Origin: Lysobacter sp. ISL-50
GTDB lineage: Bacteria > Pseudomonadota > Gammaproteobacteria > Xanthomonadales > Xanthomonadaceae
Length of the DNA stretch: 64,000 bases
Direction of reading: 5' to 3'
NCBI RefSeq assembly: GCF_018612875.1
Contig: NZ_JAGGRI010000001.1
Coordinates: forward strand, 1 to 64,000
Shown: positions 34,083 through 42,534 of the stretch, piece by piece
Position numbering within the stretch: position 1 is the stretch's first letter
Layout: every line of letters starts with the position of its first letter
Notes under the pieces: generated by a model
What the model saw: only the letters and a program-made list of their open reading frames with translations
Told to the model about the DNA's origin: nothing
Databases searched by the model: none
Translations under genes and position numbers: made by a program

Positions 34083-34982
34083 TCAGCCCTTCGCCGGCGC
34101 GGTTTCGGCCGCCGGCACCTGCGGCTGCAGGGTCGGCGAGCGGGTGGACAGCCACAGCCAGAACAGGCCGAGCAGGATCAGCGGCAGGCTCAGCACCTGG
34201 CCCATCGTCAGCCAGCCGAAGGCCAGATAACCGTTGTCGCCGAGCTGCGCATCGGGCACGCGCACGAATTCGACCAGGAAGCGGAAGCAGCCGTACAGCA
34301 GCGCGAACATGCCCGAGACCGCGTAGCGCGGACGCGGTTTGCGCGAGAACCACCACAGCACCACGAACATCGTCAGGCCTTCCAGCGCGGCCTGGTACAG
34401 CTGCGAGGGATGGCGCGCGTAGCGATCCAGAGCGCCGGCGGCGAACTGGGTCTGCAGTTGCTGAGTGGACCAGTTGGCGAATTCCGGCGCGCGCGGAAAG
34501 ATCACGCCCCAGCCGCCGTCGGTGAACTTGCCCCACAACTCGCCGCCGATGTAATTGCCCAGGCGGCCGAAGCCCAGTCCCGGCGGCACCAGCGGCGCGA
34601 CGAAATCCATCACGTCGAAGAAATGCGTGCGATGGCTGCGCGCCCACCACCAGGCCGCGCCCATCACGCCGAGCAGGCCGCCGTGGAAGCTCATGCCGCC
34701 TTCCCAGATGCGGAACAGCATCAGCGGGTCTTTCAGCAGTTCGGCGAAGTTGTAGAACACCACATAGCCGATGCGGCCGCCGAGCACCACGCCGAGCATG
34801 GAATAGAACAGCAGATCGCCGTAGGCCTGCTCGTTGACGCCGGGCAGGCGGCCGGCGCGCACGCGCTGTCGCCCCAGCCACCAGGCGGTGACGAACCCGA
34901 GCAGATACATGATCCCGTACCAATGGACTTGCAGCGGGCCGAGATTGAGCGCGATCGGATCGATCTGATGCAGGATGGTCAT
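34083..34982 (-). CDS. lgt: Prolipoprotein diacylglyceryl transferase
   Basis: A 299-residue membrane enzyme that transfers diacylglycerol to the lipobox Cys of prolipoproteins. It has about seven membrane helices, [19 protein letters not shown] at the start, the family signature [15 protein letters not shown], and [12 protein letters not shown]. First in the operon with thyA, as in many proteobacteria. Confidence 0.96.
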   Translation of the reverse strand: MTILHQIDPIALNLGPLQVHWYGIMYLLGFVTAWWLGRQRVRAGRLPGVNEQAYGDLLFYSMLGVVLGGRIGYVVFYNFAELLKDPLMLFRIWEGGMSFHGGLLGVMGAAWWWARSHRTHFFDVMDFVAPLVPPGLGFGRLGNYIGGELWGKFTDGGWGVIFPRAPEFANWSTQQLQTQFAAGALDRYARHPSQLYQAALEGLTMFVVLWWFSRKPRPRYAVSGMFALLYGCFRFLVEFVRVPDAQLGDNGYLAFGWLTMGQVLSLPLILLGLFWLWLSTRSPTLQPQVPAAETAPAKG

Positions 34983-35109
34983 GCGGCGGGACGGCTCGGG
35001 GGGCGGATGACCGGCTTATTGTGCCCCAGGCTGCCCGCAGGAGGGATGCCGGTTGCGGTCGCTGAGGCTGGGCGAACGCTGTGTTTCAGCGCAGGTTGCA
35101 ACGCCATGA

Positions 35110-35193
35110 GGTTGGGGCTTCAGCCCCGATGCTTTTCGGTCCGGGCTGGCGATCTGAGAGGAAAGCATCGGGGCTGAAGCCCCTCCTACAAAA
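35110..35193. repeat. REP-like pair, left half truncated
   Basis: The left copy has lost GTGGGAG and starts GGTTGGGGCTTCAGCCCC; the right copy GGGGCTGAAGCCCCTCCTAC is complete. It lies between the lgt start and the stop of the TPM gene. The rest of the 225-base spacer shows no gene. Confidence 0.8.
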
Positions 35194-35207
35194 GACCTCC
35201 CGGATCA

Positions 35208-35702
35208 TCAAAGCCGCGCCGGCCGATCCGGCAACTCGTTGCCCTCGCCGCCCTCGCCGCCGTCCGCGCGCGGAAACTGCTCGGCGATGATCTCCGACAA
35301 GGCCGCCACGCCGCCCAGCACCGCCGCCTCGGCCTCACCCGCGGCCAGCGCCTGCTGGATGCTCTCGCACACCGCCAGCCAGCGTTCGTCGCCGACCCGG
35401 GTGTCGTAGCCGCGGTCGGCCACGATCTCGATGCGATGGTCGGCCAGCAACAGATACAACAGCACGCCGTTGTTGGCCGAGGTGTCCCACACGCCCAGAT
35501 GGGCGAACGCGGCCAGCGCCGCTTCGCGCGCCTGGCGCCCGTCCAGCAGTTCCGCGAACGACAGCCGCGATTCGACCGCGAAGCACAGCTGGCCGCTGTG
35601 GCGCGCCTCGCCGGCCGCGATCGCCGCGCCGATGCGCAGCATGCTGTCCTCGGGAAACAGCCGCCGCGAGGACGGCGCGAACCAATGCCGGAGCATGCGC
35701 AT
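35208..35702 (-). CDS. TPM-domain protein, small
   Basis: A 164-residue protein with one TPM (YgcG/psb32-type) domain: AIAAGEARHSGQLCFAVESRL, LGVWDTSANNGVLLYLLLADHRIEIVADRGYD and IQQALAAGEAEAAVLGGVAALSEIIAEQFP. No signal peptide is seen. The start codon shares one base with the stop of the upstream TPM gene. It is third in a lemA-TPM-TPM operon. The biochemical role is unknown. Confidence 0.82.
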   Translation of the reverse strand: MRMLRHWFAPSSRRLFPEDSMLRIGAAIAAGEARHSGQLCFAVESRLSFAELLDGRQAREAALAAFAHLGVWDTSANNGVLLYLLLADHRIEIVADRGYDTRVGDERWLAVCESIQQALAAGEAEAAVLGGVAALSEIIAEQFPRADGGEGGEGNELPDRPARL

Positions 35703-36670
35703 CACCAACTCCCCGAGGCGCCGCCGCCTCCGCTGGAACCGCCGCCGCCCGACCAGCCGCCACCGCCTCCACCACCACCTCCGCCGCCCCAGCCGCCGCC
35801 GCTGTAGCCGCCCCAGCCGCTGCCGCCGACAAACAGCCCGCCGCCGCCGCCGAACAGGCCGAAGAGCAGGCCGATCAACCCGGCCAGGCCGATCGCCCAC
35901 CACGCCAGCGACAGCAGCCAGGCCACGCCAGCCACAAGCACACCGCTGATCAGCCCGCGCATCAGCCCCGGCAGGCGGCCGAGCAGGCCGCGCAGGAAGC
36001 CGGCGCCGAACAGGCCGATGAACACCGCCAGCATCCAGTTGCCATCGTCCGGCGCATCGCCGCCGGACTGATCGGCCAGCGGCGGCGGCAGGGGCTCGCC
36101 GTCGATCAACTGGGTCAGCATCGCGCTGGCTTCGCTCAGGCCGCCGGCGTAATCGCCGCTGCGGAACCGGGGCGTGATGTATTCCTGGATGATGCGTCCG
36201 GCCTGGGCGTCGGTGATCGCGCCTTCCAGGCCGTAGCCCACTTCGATGCGCACGCGGCGATCGTCCTTGGCGACCACCAGCAACACGCCGTCGGAGATGC
36301 CCTTGCGCCCGAGCTTGAACTGTTCGAACGCGCGCACCGCATAGCTGTCGATGTCTTCCGGCTGGGTGCTGGCGATCATCAGGATCTGCAACTGCGCGCC
36401 CTTGCGTTGCTGCAAGGCGCGCGCCTGCGCATCGAGCTGAGCGCGCGCATTGGCATCGAGCGTGCCGGTGGTGTCCACCACCGGCGAATCCATCGCGGGA
36501 ATCTTCGCGTCGGTCGGCGCGCCGGCGGCGGTGGCGGTGGCCGGCGCCGAGGCCTCCGGCGGCGATTGCAACGGCTGCGCGCCGTTCTGCGCGCAGGCCG
36601 GCGACAGCGGCATCGTCGCCAGCAACGCGGCCGCGACCAGAGCGGTCAGCCGGCCGCGCAGGCGTCGCAT
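35702..36670 (-). CDS. Secreted TPM-domain (YgcG-like) membrane protein
   Basis: A 322-residue protein. A signal peptide (MRRLRGRLTALVAAALLATMPLSPACAQ) and a Pro/Ala linker precede a periplasmic TPM domain (PVVDTTGTLDANARAQLDAQARAL, SDGVLLVVAKDDRRVRIEVGYGLEGAITD). Two or more membrane segments (about 200-265) follow, then a Gly/Ser/Trp-rich tail ending SGSW, typical of this family. The start at 36670 is preferred; an ATG at 36703 would add 11 residues. Probable partner of LemA. Confidence 0.85.
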   Translation of the reverse strand: MRRLRGRLTALVAAALLATMPLSPACAQNGAQPLQSPPEASAPATATAAGAPTDAKIPAMDSPVVDTTGTLDANARAQLDAQARALQQRKGAQLQILMIASTQPEDIDSYAVRAFEQFKLGRKGISDGVLLVVAKDDRRVRIEVGYGLEGAITDAQAGRIIQEYITPRFRSGDYAGGLSEASAMLTQLIDGEPLPPPLADQSGGDAPDDGNWMLAVFIGLFGAGFLRGLLGRLPGLMRGLISGVLVAGVAWLLSLAWWAIGLAGLIGLLFGLFGGGGGLFVGGSGWGGYSGGGWGGGGGGGGGGGWSGGGGSSGGGGASGSW

Positions 36671-36713
36671 CGCCGCATCCGTCAGTGCCGGGATCGCCGG
36701 CATCGCGGCGCGA

Positions 36714-37337
36714 TCAGCCCTTGCCCGGCGCCGGCGGATTGGCTGCCGGCGCAGGCTGCGCGGGCTGGCCGAACTCGACCTTCGGCGCTTCCTGGATCTG
36801 CGCCGCGTTGTCGACGGTGAAATTCGGCTTGACCGCGTAGCCGAACATCTTCGCGGTGAGGTTGGTCGGGAACTGGCGCAGATACGTGTTGTAGTCCTGC
36901 ACCGCGGCGATATAGCGCTGGCGCTCGACCGTGATCCGGTTTTCGGTGCCTTCCAACTGCGTCTGCAGGCTCAGGAAGCTCTGGTCGGCCTTGAGCTGCG
37001 GATAGTTTTCGCTGACCACCAGCAAGCGGCCGATGGCGCCGCGCAACTCGCCCTGGGCCTGTTCGAACTGCTGCAGCGAGGCCGGATCGTTGGCGTTGAC
37101 GTTGATGCTGCCGACCTTGGCGCGCGCCTCGGTCACCTGGGTCAGCACCTGCTGCTCGTGGCTGGCGTAACCCTTGACCGTCGCGACCAGGTTCGGCACC
37201 AGATCGGCGCGGCGCTTGTAGACGTTGAGCACCTGCGACCAAGCCGCGGTCACCGCTTCGTCTTTCTGCTGGATGGTGTTGTAACCGCAGCCGCTGAGCA
37301 GCGCGGTCAAGGCAAGCACGATCAAGGCACGAAACAT
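36714..37337 (-). CDS. lemA: LemA-family protein
   Basis: A 207-residue exported or membrane-anchored helical protein. The start at 37337 gives MFRALIVLALTALLSGCGYNTIQQKDEAV, a lipobox-like LLSGC. The LemA core is VTAAWSQVLNVYKRRADLVPNLVATVKGYASHEQQVL and QFPTNLTAKMFGY. LemA and YgcG genes often form operons in proteobacteria; their role is unclear. Confidence 0.88.
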   Translation of the reverse strand: MFRALIVLALTALLSGCGYNTIQQKDEAVTAAWSQVLNVYKRRADLVPNLVATVKGYASHEQQVLTQVTEARAKVGSINVNANDPASLQQFEQAQGELRGAIGRLLVVSENYPQLKADQSFLSLQTQLEGTENRITVERQRYIAAVQDYNTYLRQFPTNLTAKMFGYAVKPNFTVDNAAQIQEAPKVEFGQPAQPAPAANPPAPGKG

Positions 37338-37474
37338 GGCGCGGCTCTCCGACAGGATGGACGGCCGCATTGCAGCACCGGATGCGCGAGGGCGCAATGG
37401 ACGGCGTGTGACGACGCGAAGGGCGTGGCCCACCGAAGCTCACCGAGAGGCGCGCTCACACCAGGGCTCCGGAT

Positions 37475-37576
37475 TTTGTGGGAGGGGCTTCAGCCCCGAT
37501 GCTTTTGGCTCCGTTGCCGGAATCCTGCCGCGACCTGAGCCGAAAGCATCGGGGCTGAAGCCCCTCCTACAAAAAC
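37475..37576. repeat. REP-like inverted pair
   Basis: The left arm TTTTGTGGGAGGGGCTTCAG and the right arm CTGAAGCCCCTCCTACAAAA surround a 40-base spacer. It is immediately followed by the terC terminator; the right arm supplies part of that terminator's T-tract on the minus strand. Confidence 0.85.
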
Positions 37577-37606
37577 AAAAAGGCCGGCGATCGCTCGCCG
37601 GCCTTT
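37571..37606 (-). terminator. Intrinsic terminator of terC
   Basis: On the minus strand AAAGGCCGGCGA-GCGA-TCGCCGGCCTTT is followed by TTGTTTTTG. The 12-bp perfect stem and T-tract lie 25 bases after the terC stop. Confidence 0.88.
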
Positions 37607-37630
37607 CGCGTGTCGATGCCACCGCGCCGC

Positions 37631-38383
37631 TTACTCGGAGGTCAGCCGCTGCGTCGCGCGCTTCTTCGCCCACAGGTTCAGGCATTCCACCAGCGCGGAG
37701 AAACCCATCGCGCCGTACAGATAGCCCTTGGGAACGTGGAACTCCAGGCCGTCGGCGATCAGGTACAGGCCGACCATGACGATGAACGCCAGCGCCAGCA
37801 TCTTGATGGTCGGGTTGTTGTCGATGAAATGACCCAGCGGCTTGGATGCCAGCAGCATCACGCCGACCGCGAGCATGATCGCGGCGACCATCACCGGAAT
37901 ATGGTTGGCCATGCCGACCGCGGCGATCACCGAGTCCAGCGAGAACACGATGTCGATCACCGCGATCTGGGCGATGACCATCATGAACGACGCCGCCGGC
38001 TTGGTGTGGATGTCCTCGGACTCTTCCTCGCCGACGATCAGGTCCTTGATCTCCATCGAGCCCTTCACCAGCAAGAACGCGCCGCCGACGATCAGGATCA
38101 GGTCGCGCACCGAGATGCCCTGGCCGAACACGGTGAACAGGTCGCTGGTCAGGCGCGCGAGCAGGGCCAGCGTCAGCAGCAGCGCGATACGGCTGATGCA
38201 CGCCACCGCGATGCCGAACTTGCGCGCTTTCTCGCGCTGATCGAACGGCAGCTTGCTGACCGCGATCGAGATGAAGACCAGGTTGTCGATACCCAGCACG
38301 ATTTCGATCGCGCTCAGGGTGATCAGGGTGATCCAGGCTTGCGGATCGGTCAGCAGGGCAATCACGTCCATCACGTACGGCAT
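37631..38383 (-). CDS. TerC-family membrane protein
   Basis: A 250-residue protein with seven membrane segments. LSAIEIVLGIDNLVFISIAVSKLP and IDIVFSLDSVIAAVGMANH carry the paired Asp motifs of TerC/YkoY/Alx proteins, linked to metal (Mn) export or metalation of secreted enzymes. I looked for a yybP-ykoY Mn riboswitch upstream and saw no clear match. It ends in a strong terminator. Confidence 0.88.
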   Translation of the reverse strand: MPYVMDVIALLTDPQAWITLITLSAIEIVLGIDNLVFISIAVSKLPFDQREKARKFGIAVACISRIALLLTLALLARLTSDLFTVFGQGISVRDLILIVGGAFLLVKGSMEIKDLIVGEEESEDIHTKPAASFMMVIAQIAVIDIVFSLDSVIAAVGMANHIPVMVAAIMLAVGVMLLASKPLGHFIDNNPTIKMLALAFIVMVGLYLIADGLEFHVPKGYLYGAMGFSALVECLNLWAKKRATQRLTSE

Positions 38384-38504
38384 ACCTCAAGGTGTCGATG
38401 TTGAAGCCCGCGGACGTTCCGCGGGCGGGACCCGCCAGGGCGGCGGCCCAAATGCAACGGTGCGCATCGTTCCTTCGATGCGCGATGCGGCCCGAGCGCT
38501 GCGC

Positions 38505-38900
38505 TCAGGCGGTCAGGTGGTGCCACAGGCGCGGGCCGAGGATCGAGGCCCACACCAGCAGCACATTCATCAGCAGCACGAACACCGCCGCCGAGCCCAT
38601 GTCCTTGGCGCGGCCGGCCAGCTCGTGGAACTCCGGGCCGTAGCGTTCGATCACCGCCTCGACCGCGGAATTGAGCAGTTCGATGCTCAGCACCAGCAGG
38701 ATCGAGCCGATCAACAGCGAGCGTTCGACCCCGGTTTGGCCGAAATACCAGCCGACCGGAGCCAGGATCAGGAACAGATAGACCTCGAGGCGGAACGAGG
38801 ACTCGTGCAGCCAGGCCGCGCGCAAGCCTTGGAAGGACCAGGTCGCCGCCTTGAGGATGCGGCCCGGACCGCGCGGCAGGTGGCCGTATTCGTCAGCCAT
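38505..38900 (-). CDS. dgkA: Diacylglycerol kinase DgkA
   Basis: A 131-residue trimeric membrane kinase that recycles diacylglycerol to phosphatidic acid. It has AATWSFQGLRAAWLHESSFRLE, LIGSILLVLSIELLNSAVEAVIERYG and ELAGRAKDMGSAAVFVLL, with three membrane helices and the catalytic Glu in SAVEAVIE. Complete length. Confidence 0.95.
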   Translation of the reverse strand: MADEYGHLPRGPGRILKAATWSFQGLRAAWLHESSFRLEVYLFLILAPVGWYFGQTGVERSLLIGSILLVLSIELLNSAVEAVIERYGPEFHELAGRAKDMGSAAVFVLLMNVLLVWASILGPRLWHHLTA

Positions 38901-39271
38901 GCCGGCGGCGCTCCGTTTGGGCGGTGGATGCCGCGTCGGGGCGGCGATGACGCACGGACGGGGACGGCGCGAAGGTCGGCATTGAGATGCTTTCTCGGTC
39001 GTATGGGCCGGAACCGGCCGGGCGGACGCGGCCGGCGGCCGCTACAAGCCGGGGATTTTGCCATAAGCCCGGCACCGGCGCCCCGGCGTGGGCGCCCGGC
39101 TGCGAGCTGCGAGGGCCTTGGACCGGGCCCGGACGCCGGTGAGAGCCGCGGCTGGCACGGTCGCAGCGGGCCTGCGACCACACCTGTCGAGGCCGCCGCG
39201 CCCGCTTCGCGGTACAGGCGGGCGCGACGCGGCGGATGGCTCCGGTGGTGTTCCCCGCTATCGCCGCTTCG
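38901..39271. other. Gene-free GC-rich spacer
   Basis: About 370 bases between divergent-facing regions of dgkA and the stop of the TraB-like gene. Only GC-rich open frames in several phases are visible, none resembling a protein family. It contains several GGCGCCC-type dyads but no repeat seen elsewhere in the window. Confidence 0.5.
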
Positions 39272-40474
39272 TTACCGCGGCTTCGAAACAACGCCGCCGG
39301 CGTCCCGCTCCCAATAGCCTTGCAACTGTTCGCGCTGACGCGGACTGAGCCCGGCGGCGCAAGCATCGCGAAGCTCGTTCGCGGGTTTTACTTCGCCGGC
39401 CGCGAGCAGCTCTCGCGCCGCTTCCAGCAACGCGCGCTGGCGCACGCCCAGATTGCCGAACGGATCGAAGTAGGAATCCACCCGCGTGGCGTCCTTCACC
39501 CCAGTCCAGGAAAACGTCGCGTCTCCGGCCGATGCCGCGATGGCTCGATAGCGCTCGACGGCTTCGGCGCGGCCGATACGCTTTTGCAGCAGGTCGAGCC
39601 GGGTCCGGAACAGGCGCGCTTCCGGGGTGGGGCCGGCGGCTTCCAATCCCTCTACCGCGGCACGGACGAATTCGAAATCGATCGCACCGGTCGATGCCTG
39701 GGCGCCGAGCAGGTTGAAACTGGCGATCGCCGCGCGGTACTCGCGCCGATCGTGCGCCTCGATCTCCTGCGCGCCCGGACGGCCGAGCGACGAGGGTTGC
39801 ACCACGCGAATGCTCGCGTCGTCCTGCAGGATCGCTTCGATGTCGAGCTTGTGGAACTCGCCCACGACGACGACCACCGTGCCGCCGGGATGAGCGCGGG
39901 CGGCGGCGGCGATGCGCTGGGCCTGAAGATAGGTGCGATACAGATACAGCCGCCGCGGCAAATCGTTCTTGGCGCGGGCGGCGGGCGTGGACGCCCATTG
40001 GGTGACGCGCGCGAGGTTCTTCGGATCGTCGGCGTGGAACAGATCCCGCTGCAGGCTCTGCGCGGCGAAACTCAGAAACTGCTGAAAACCCTTGAGCGGA
40101 CGCAGCTGCGGCAGCGCGCCCAGGTCCATGCCGAAGCCGAGTTTCTGGTCTTCCGCCGGCGGCTCCCAATCGAACGGACACAGCTCGATGCGATGGCGCC
40201 GCGCGAACGGCACCACCACGTCCTGGACCTCAAAGGTGAACTCATAGAAATCGCCGCGGGCGAACGCTTCCGGCGAACGTTCGATGCAGATCGCATCGGG
40301 CTGGGCGCGGTCCAGGAACGCGTCCAGCAACGCCGGCTGATCGTTGCGCGAGACCAGCTGCGCGGCGTGATCGACGCCGAGAATCACCACCGTCGTCGGC
40401 TTCGGATCGACGCCCTCGGCCTTCGCGCCGCCGGCCCAGATCAACAGCAACACACTCAACCACAGCGTCTTCAT
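39272..40474 (-). CDS. Exported TraB/GumN-like (DUF5694-type) protein
   Basis: A 400-residue protein with a short signal peptide (MKTLWLSVLLLIWAGGAKA). The body has TTVVILGVDHAAQLV, AICIERSPEAFARG and GGTVVVVVGEFHKLDIEAIL, reminiscent of the GxxH and ExR motifs of the TraB/PrgY/GumN and erythromycin-esterase-like superfamily; other regions are not recognised. The start at 40474 is chosen for the signal peptide. No enzymatic role can be assigned from sequence. Confidence 0.65.
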   Translation of the reverse strand: MKTLWLSVLLLIWAGGAKAEGVDPKPTTVVILGVDHAAQLVSRNDQPALLDAFLDRAQPDAICIERSPEAFARGDFYEFTFEVQDVVVPFARRHRIELCPFDWEPPAEDQKLGFGMDLGALPQLRPLKGFQQFLSFAAQSLQRDLFHADDPKNLARVTQWASTPAARAKNDLPRRLYLYRTYLQAQRIAAAARAHPGGTVVVVVGEFHKLDIEAILQDDASIRVVQPSSLGRPGAQEIEAHDRREYRAAIASFNLLGAQASTGAIDFEFVRAAVEGLEAAGPTPEARLFRTRLDLLQKRIGRAEAVERYRAIAASAGDATFSWTGVKDATRVDSYFDPFGNLGVRQRALLEAARELLAAGEVKPANELRDACAAGLSPRQREQLQGYWERDAGGVVSKPR

Positions 40475-40576
40475 TCGCGCTCCGCACCACGGGGTGCGCA
40501 AACGATGCCACGGCCTTTCCGGCGGCAACCGTGCCTTAAGTCGTAGTCGACCGTCGCGCGCGCGCGGCGTGACGCT

Positions 40577-41815
40577 TCACTGCTGCCGCAACGCTTCGAT
40601 CGGGTCCAACTGCGAGGCCTTGCGCGCCGGGTAATAACCGAAGAACAAGCCGGTGGCGATGGAGAATCCGGCGGCCAATCCGACCACCTGCCCGTTCAAG
40701 GCGATGGGCAGCGCGCCGAACTTGCTCACCAGCAAGGTGCCCACCACGCCGATGGCGATGCCGATCGCGCCGCCGATCAGCGAAATCAGCATCGCCTCGG
40801 CCAGGAACTGCCACTGGATGTCGCGCGGTCCCGCGCCCACCGCCATGCGCAGGCCGATCTCGCGGATGCGTTCGGTCACCGACACCAGCATGATGTTCAT
40901 GATGCCGATGCCGCCGACGATCAGCGAAATCGTCGCCACCGCGCCCAGCAGCAACGACATCAGCCGCGTCGTCTGCGTGCGCGTGGCCACCACTTCGGCG
41001 ATGTTGCGCACGCTGAAATCGTCGTCGCTGCCGGGCTGGATCTTGTGCCGCTGGCGCAGCAGGCCTTCGATCTGCTCCTGCGCATACGACACGTCCTCGG
41101 CGCGGCCGACACCGACCGCGATCTGCATCACCGCGCCGTTGGGCAGGCCCATCGCGCCGAGCAGGCGGCGGCGCCCGGTTTCCAGCGGCACCAGCACGAT
41201 GTCGTCCTGGTCCTGGCCGAAACCGCCCTGGCCCTTCGGCTTGAGCGTGCCGATCACCGTGAACGGCACGCGTCCCAGGCGAATGGTCTGGCCGATCGCG
41301 TCCTCGTCGCCGAACAATTCGCGGCGCACGCTTTCGCCCAGGATCACCGACTTGGCGCCGCTGCCGTAATCACGCGGCTCGAAATTCGCGCCCGAGGCGA
41401 TGGCCCAGCCGTTGATGTCGAAGAAATCCGCCTGCACGCCCTGCCACTGCGTGGACCAGTTGTTTTCCGCGTACACCGCCTGGGTGCCGCCGCGCAGGGA
41501 CGCGGCGACGTATTGCACTTCCGGCACCTCACTACGGATCGCGTCGCCGTCGCCTTCGGTCAGGGTGAAGAAACTCGACGAACTCAGGCGCACGCCGCCG
41601 GTGCCGCGTCCGCCGCCGCCGGAACTGATGTCCAGCCGGTTCGAGCCCAGGCCCGAAACCAGCTTGTCGATTTCCGCCTGCGTGCCCTGCCCGACCGAGA
41701 CCATCACGATCACCGCGGCGATGCCGATGATCACGCCCAGCGAGGTCAGCCCGCTGCGCAGCCAGTTGCCGCGCAGAGCGAATACGGCGGTGCGCAGCAC
41801 TTCGAGGAAGTTCAT
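40577..41815 (-). CDS. MacB-type ABC transporter permease
   Basis: A 412-residue FtsX-like permease with one N-terminal membrane helix (ALRGNWLRSGLTSLGVIIGIAAVIVMVSVGQG), a periplasmic MacB_PCD domain (about 45-270), and three C-terminal helices with GGIGIMNIMLVSVTERIREIGLRMAVGA. Unlike E. coli MacB the ATPase is a separate protein, the overlapping upstream gene. It should form a tripartite efflux pump with the adaptor and a TolC channel encoded elsewhere. Confidence 0.92.
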   Translation of the reverse strand: MNFLEVLRTAVFALRGNWLRSGLTSLGVIIGIAAVIVMVSVGQGTQAEIDKLVSGLGSNRLDISSGGGGRGTGGVRLSSSSFFTLTEGDGDAIRSEVPEVQYVAASLRGGTQAVYAENNWSTQWQGVQADFFDINGWAIASGANFEPRDYGSGAKSVILGESVRRELFGDEDAIGQTIRLGRVPFTVIGTLKPKGQGGFGQDQDDIVLVPLETGRRRLLGAMGLPNGAVMQIAVGVGRAEDVSYAQEQIEGLLRQRHKIQPGSDDDFSVRNIAEVVATRTQTTRLMSLLLGAVATISLIVGGIGIMNIMLVSVTERIREIGLRMAVGAGPRDIQWQFLAEAMLISLIGGAIGIAIGVVGTLLVSKFGALPIALNGQVVGLAAGFSIATGLFFGYYPARKASQLDPIEALRQQ

Positions 41816-42534
41816 GCCGCCGCCTCCTGCACGTGCAGTTCGCCGTCGCGCATCACGAAGATGCGGTCGGCGTGCGCGGCCACGTCCGGATCGTGGGTGA
41901 TCAGCACCACCGTGTGATCCTCGGCCTGCAGGCGTTTGAACAGCGCCAGGATTTCCTCGCCGGTGCGTGTGTCGAGCGCGCCGGTGGGCTCGTCGGCGAG
42001 GATGATCGGCGGACGGTTGATCAAAGCGCGCGCGATCGCCACGCGCTGCTGCTGGCCGCCGGACAATTCGCTGGGCCGGTGATTGGCGCGCGGCCCCAGC
42101 CCGACCGCTTCCAGCGCCGCGTGCGCGCGCTGCTGGCGTTCCTCACGCCCGATATTGGCGTAGCCCATCGGCATCGCCACGTTCTCCAGCGCGTTCATGC
42201 GCGGCAGCAGGTTGAATCCCTGGAACACGAAGCCGATCTTGTCGCGGCGCAGGATCGCGCGTTCTTCCTTGTCCAGGGTGGCCACGTCGATGCCGTCGCA
42301 CAGATAGACGCCGCTGCTCGGCGTGTCCAGGCAGCCGATCAGATTCATCAGCGTGGACTTGCCCGAACCCGACGGCCCCATGATCGCGACGAACTCGCCG
42401 CGCGCGATCGACATCTCCACCCCGTGCAGCGCGATCACCTCGGCCTCGCTGCCGGGCGAATAGACCTTGCCCAGCGCGCGGGTCTCGATCACCGCGGGGA
42501 TGCCGGCGCGGTCGCGGCTGGCGGCAGGACTCAT
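41812..42534 (-). CDS. MacB-type ABC transporter ATPase
   Basis: A 240-residue LolD/MacB-group ATPase. Walker [11 protein letters not shown]-loop FVFQGFNLL, signature [15 protein letters not shown], Walker [13 protein letters not shown] and H-loop LITHD are intact. ATGA overlaps both the adaptor stop upstream and the permease start downstream, so the three are one translational unit. Confidence 0.94.
   Translation of the reverse strand: MSPAASRDRAGIPAVIETRALGKVYSPGSEAEVIALHGVEMSIARGEFVAIMGPSGSGKSTLMNLIGCLDTPSSGVYLCDGIDVATLDKEERAILRRDKIGFVFQGFNLLPRMNALENVAMPMGYANIGREERQQRAHAALEAVGLGPRANHRPSELSGGQQQRVAIARALINRPPIILADEPTGALDTRTGEEILALFKRLQAEDHTVVLITHDPDVAAHADRIFVMRDGELHVQEAAA

Noticed and set aside
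38384-38504. Possible yybP-ykoY manganese riboswitch before terC
   Set aside because: TerC-family genes often carry one, but I could not find the conserved purine-rich internal loops in the leader.
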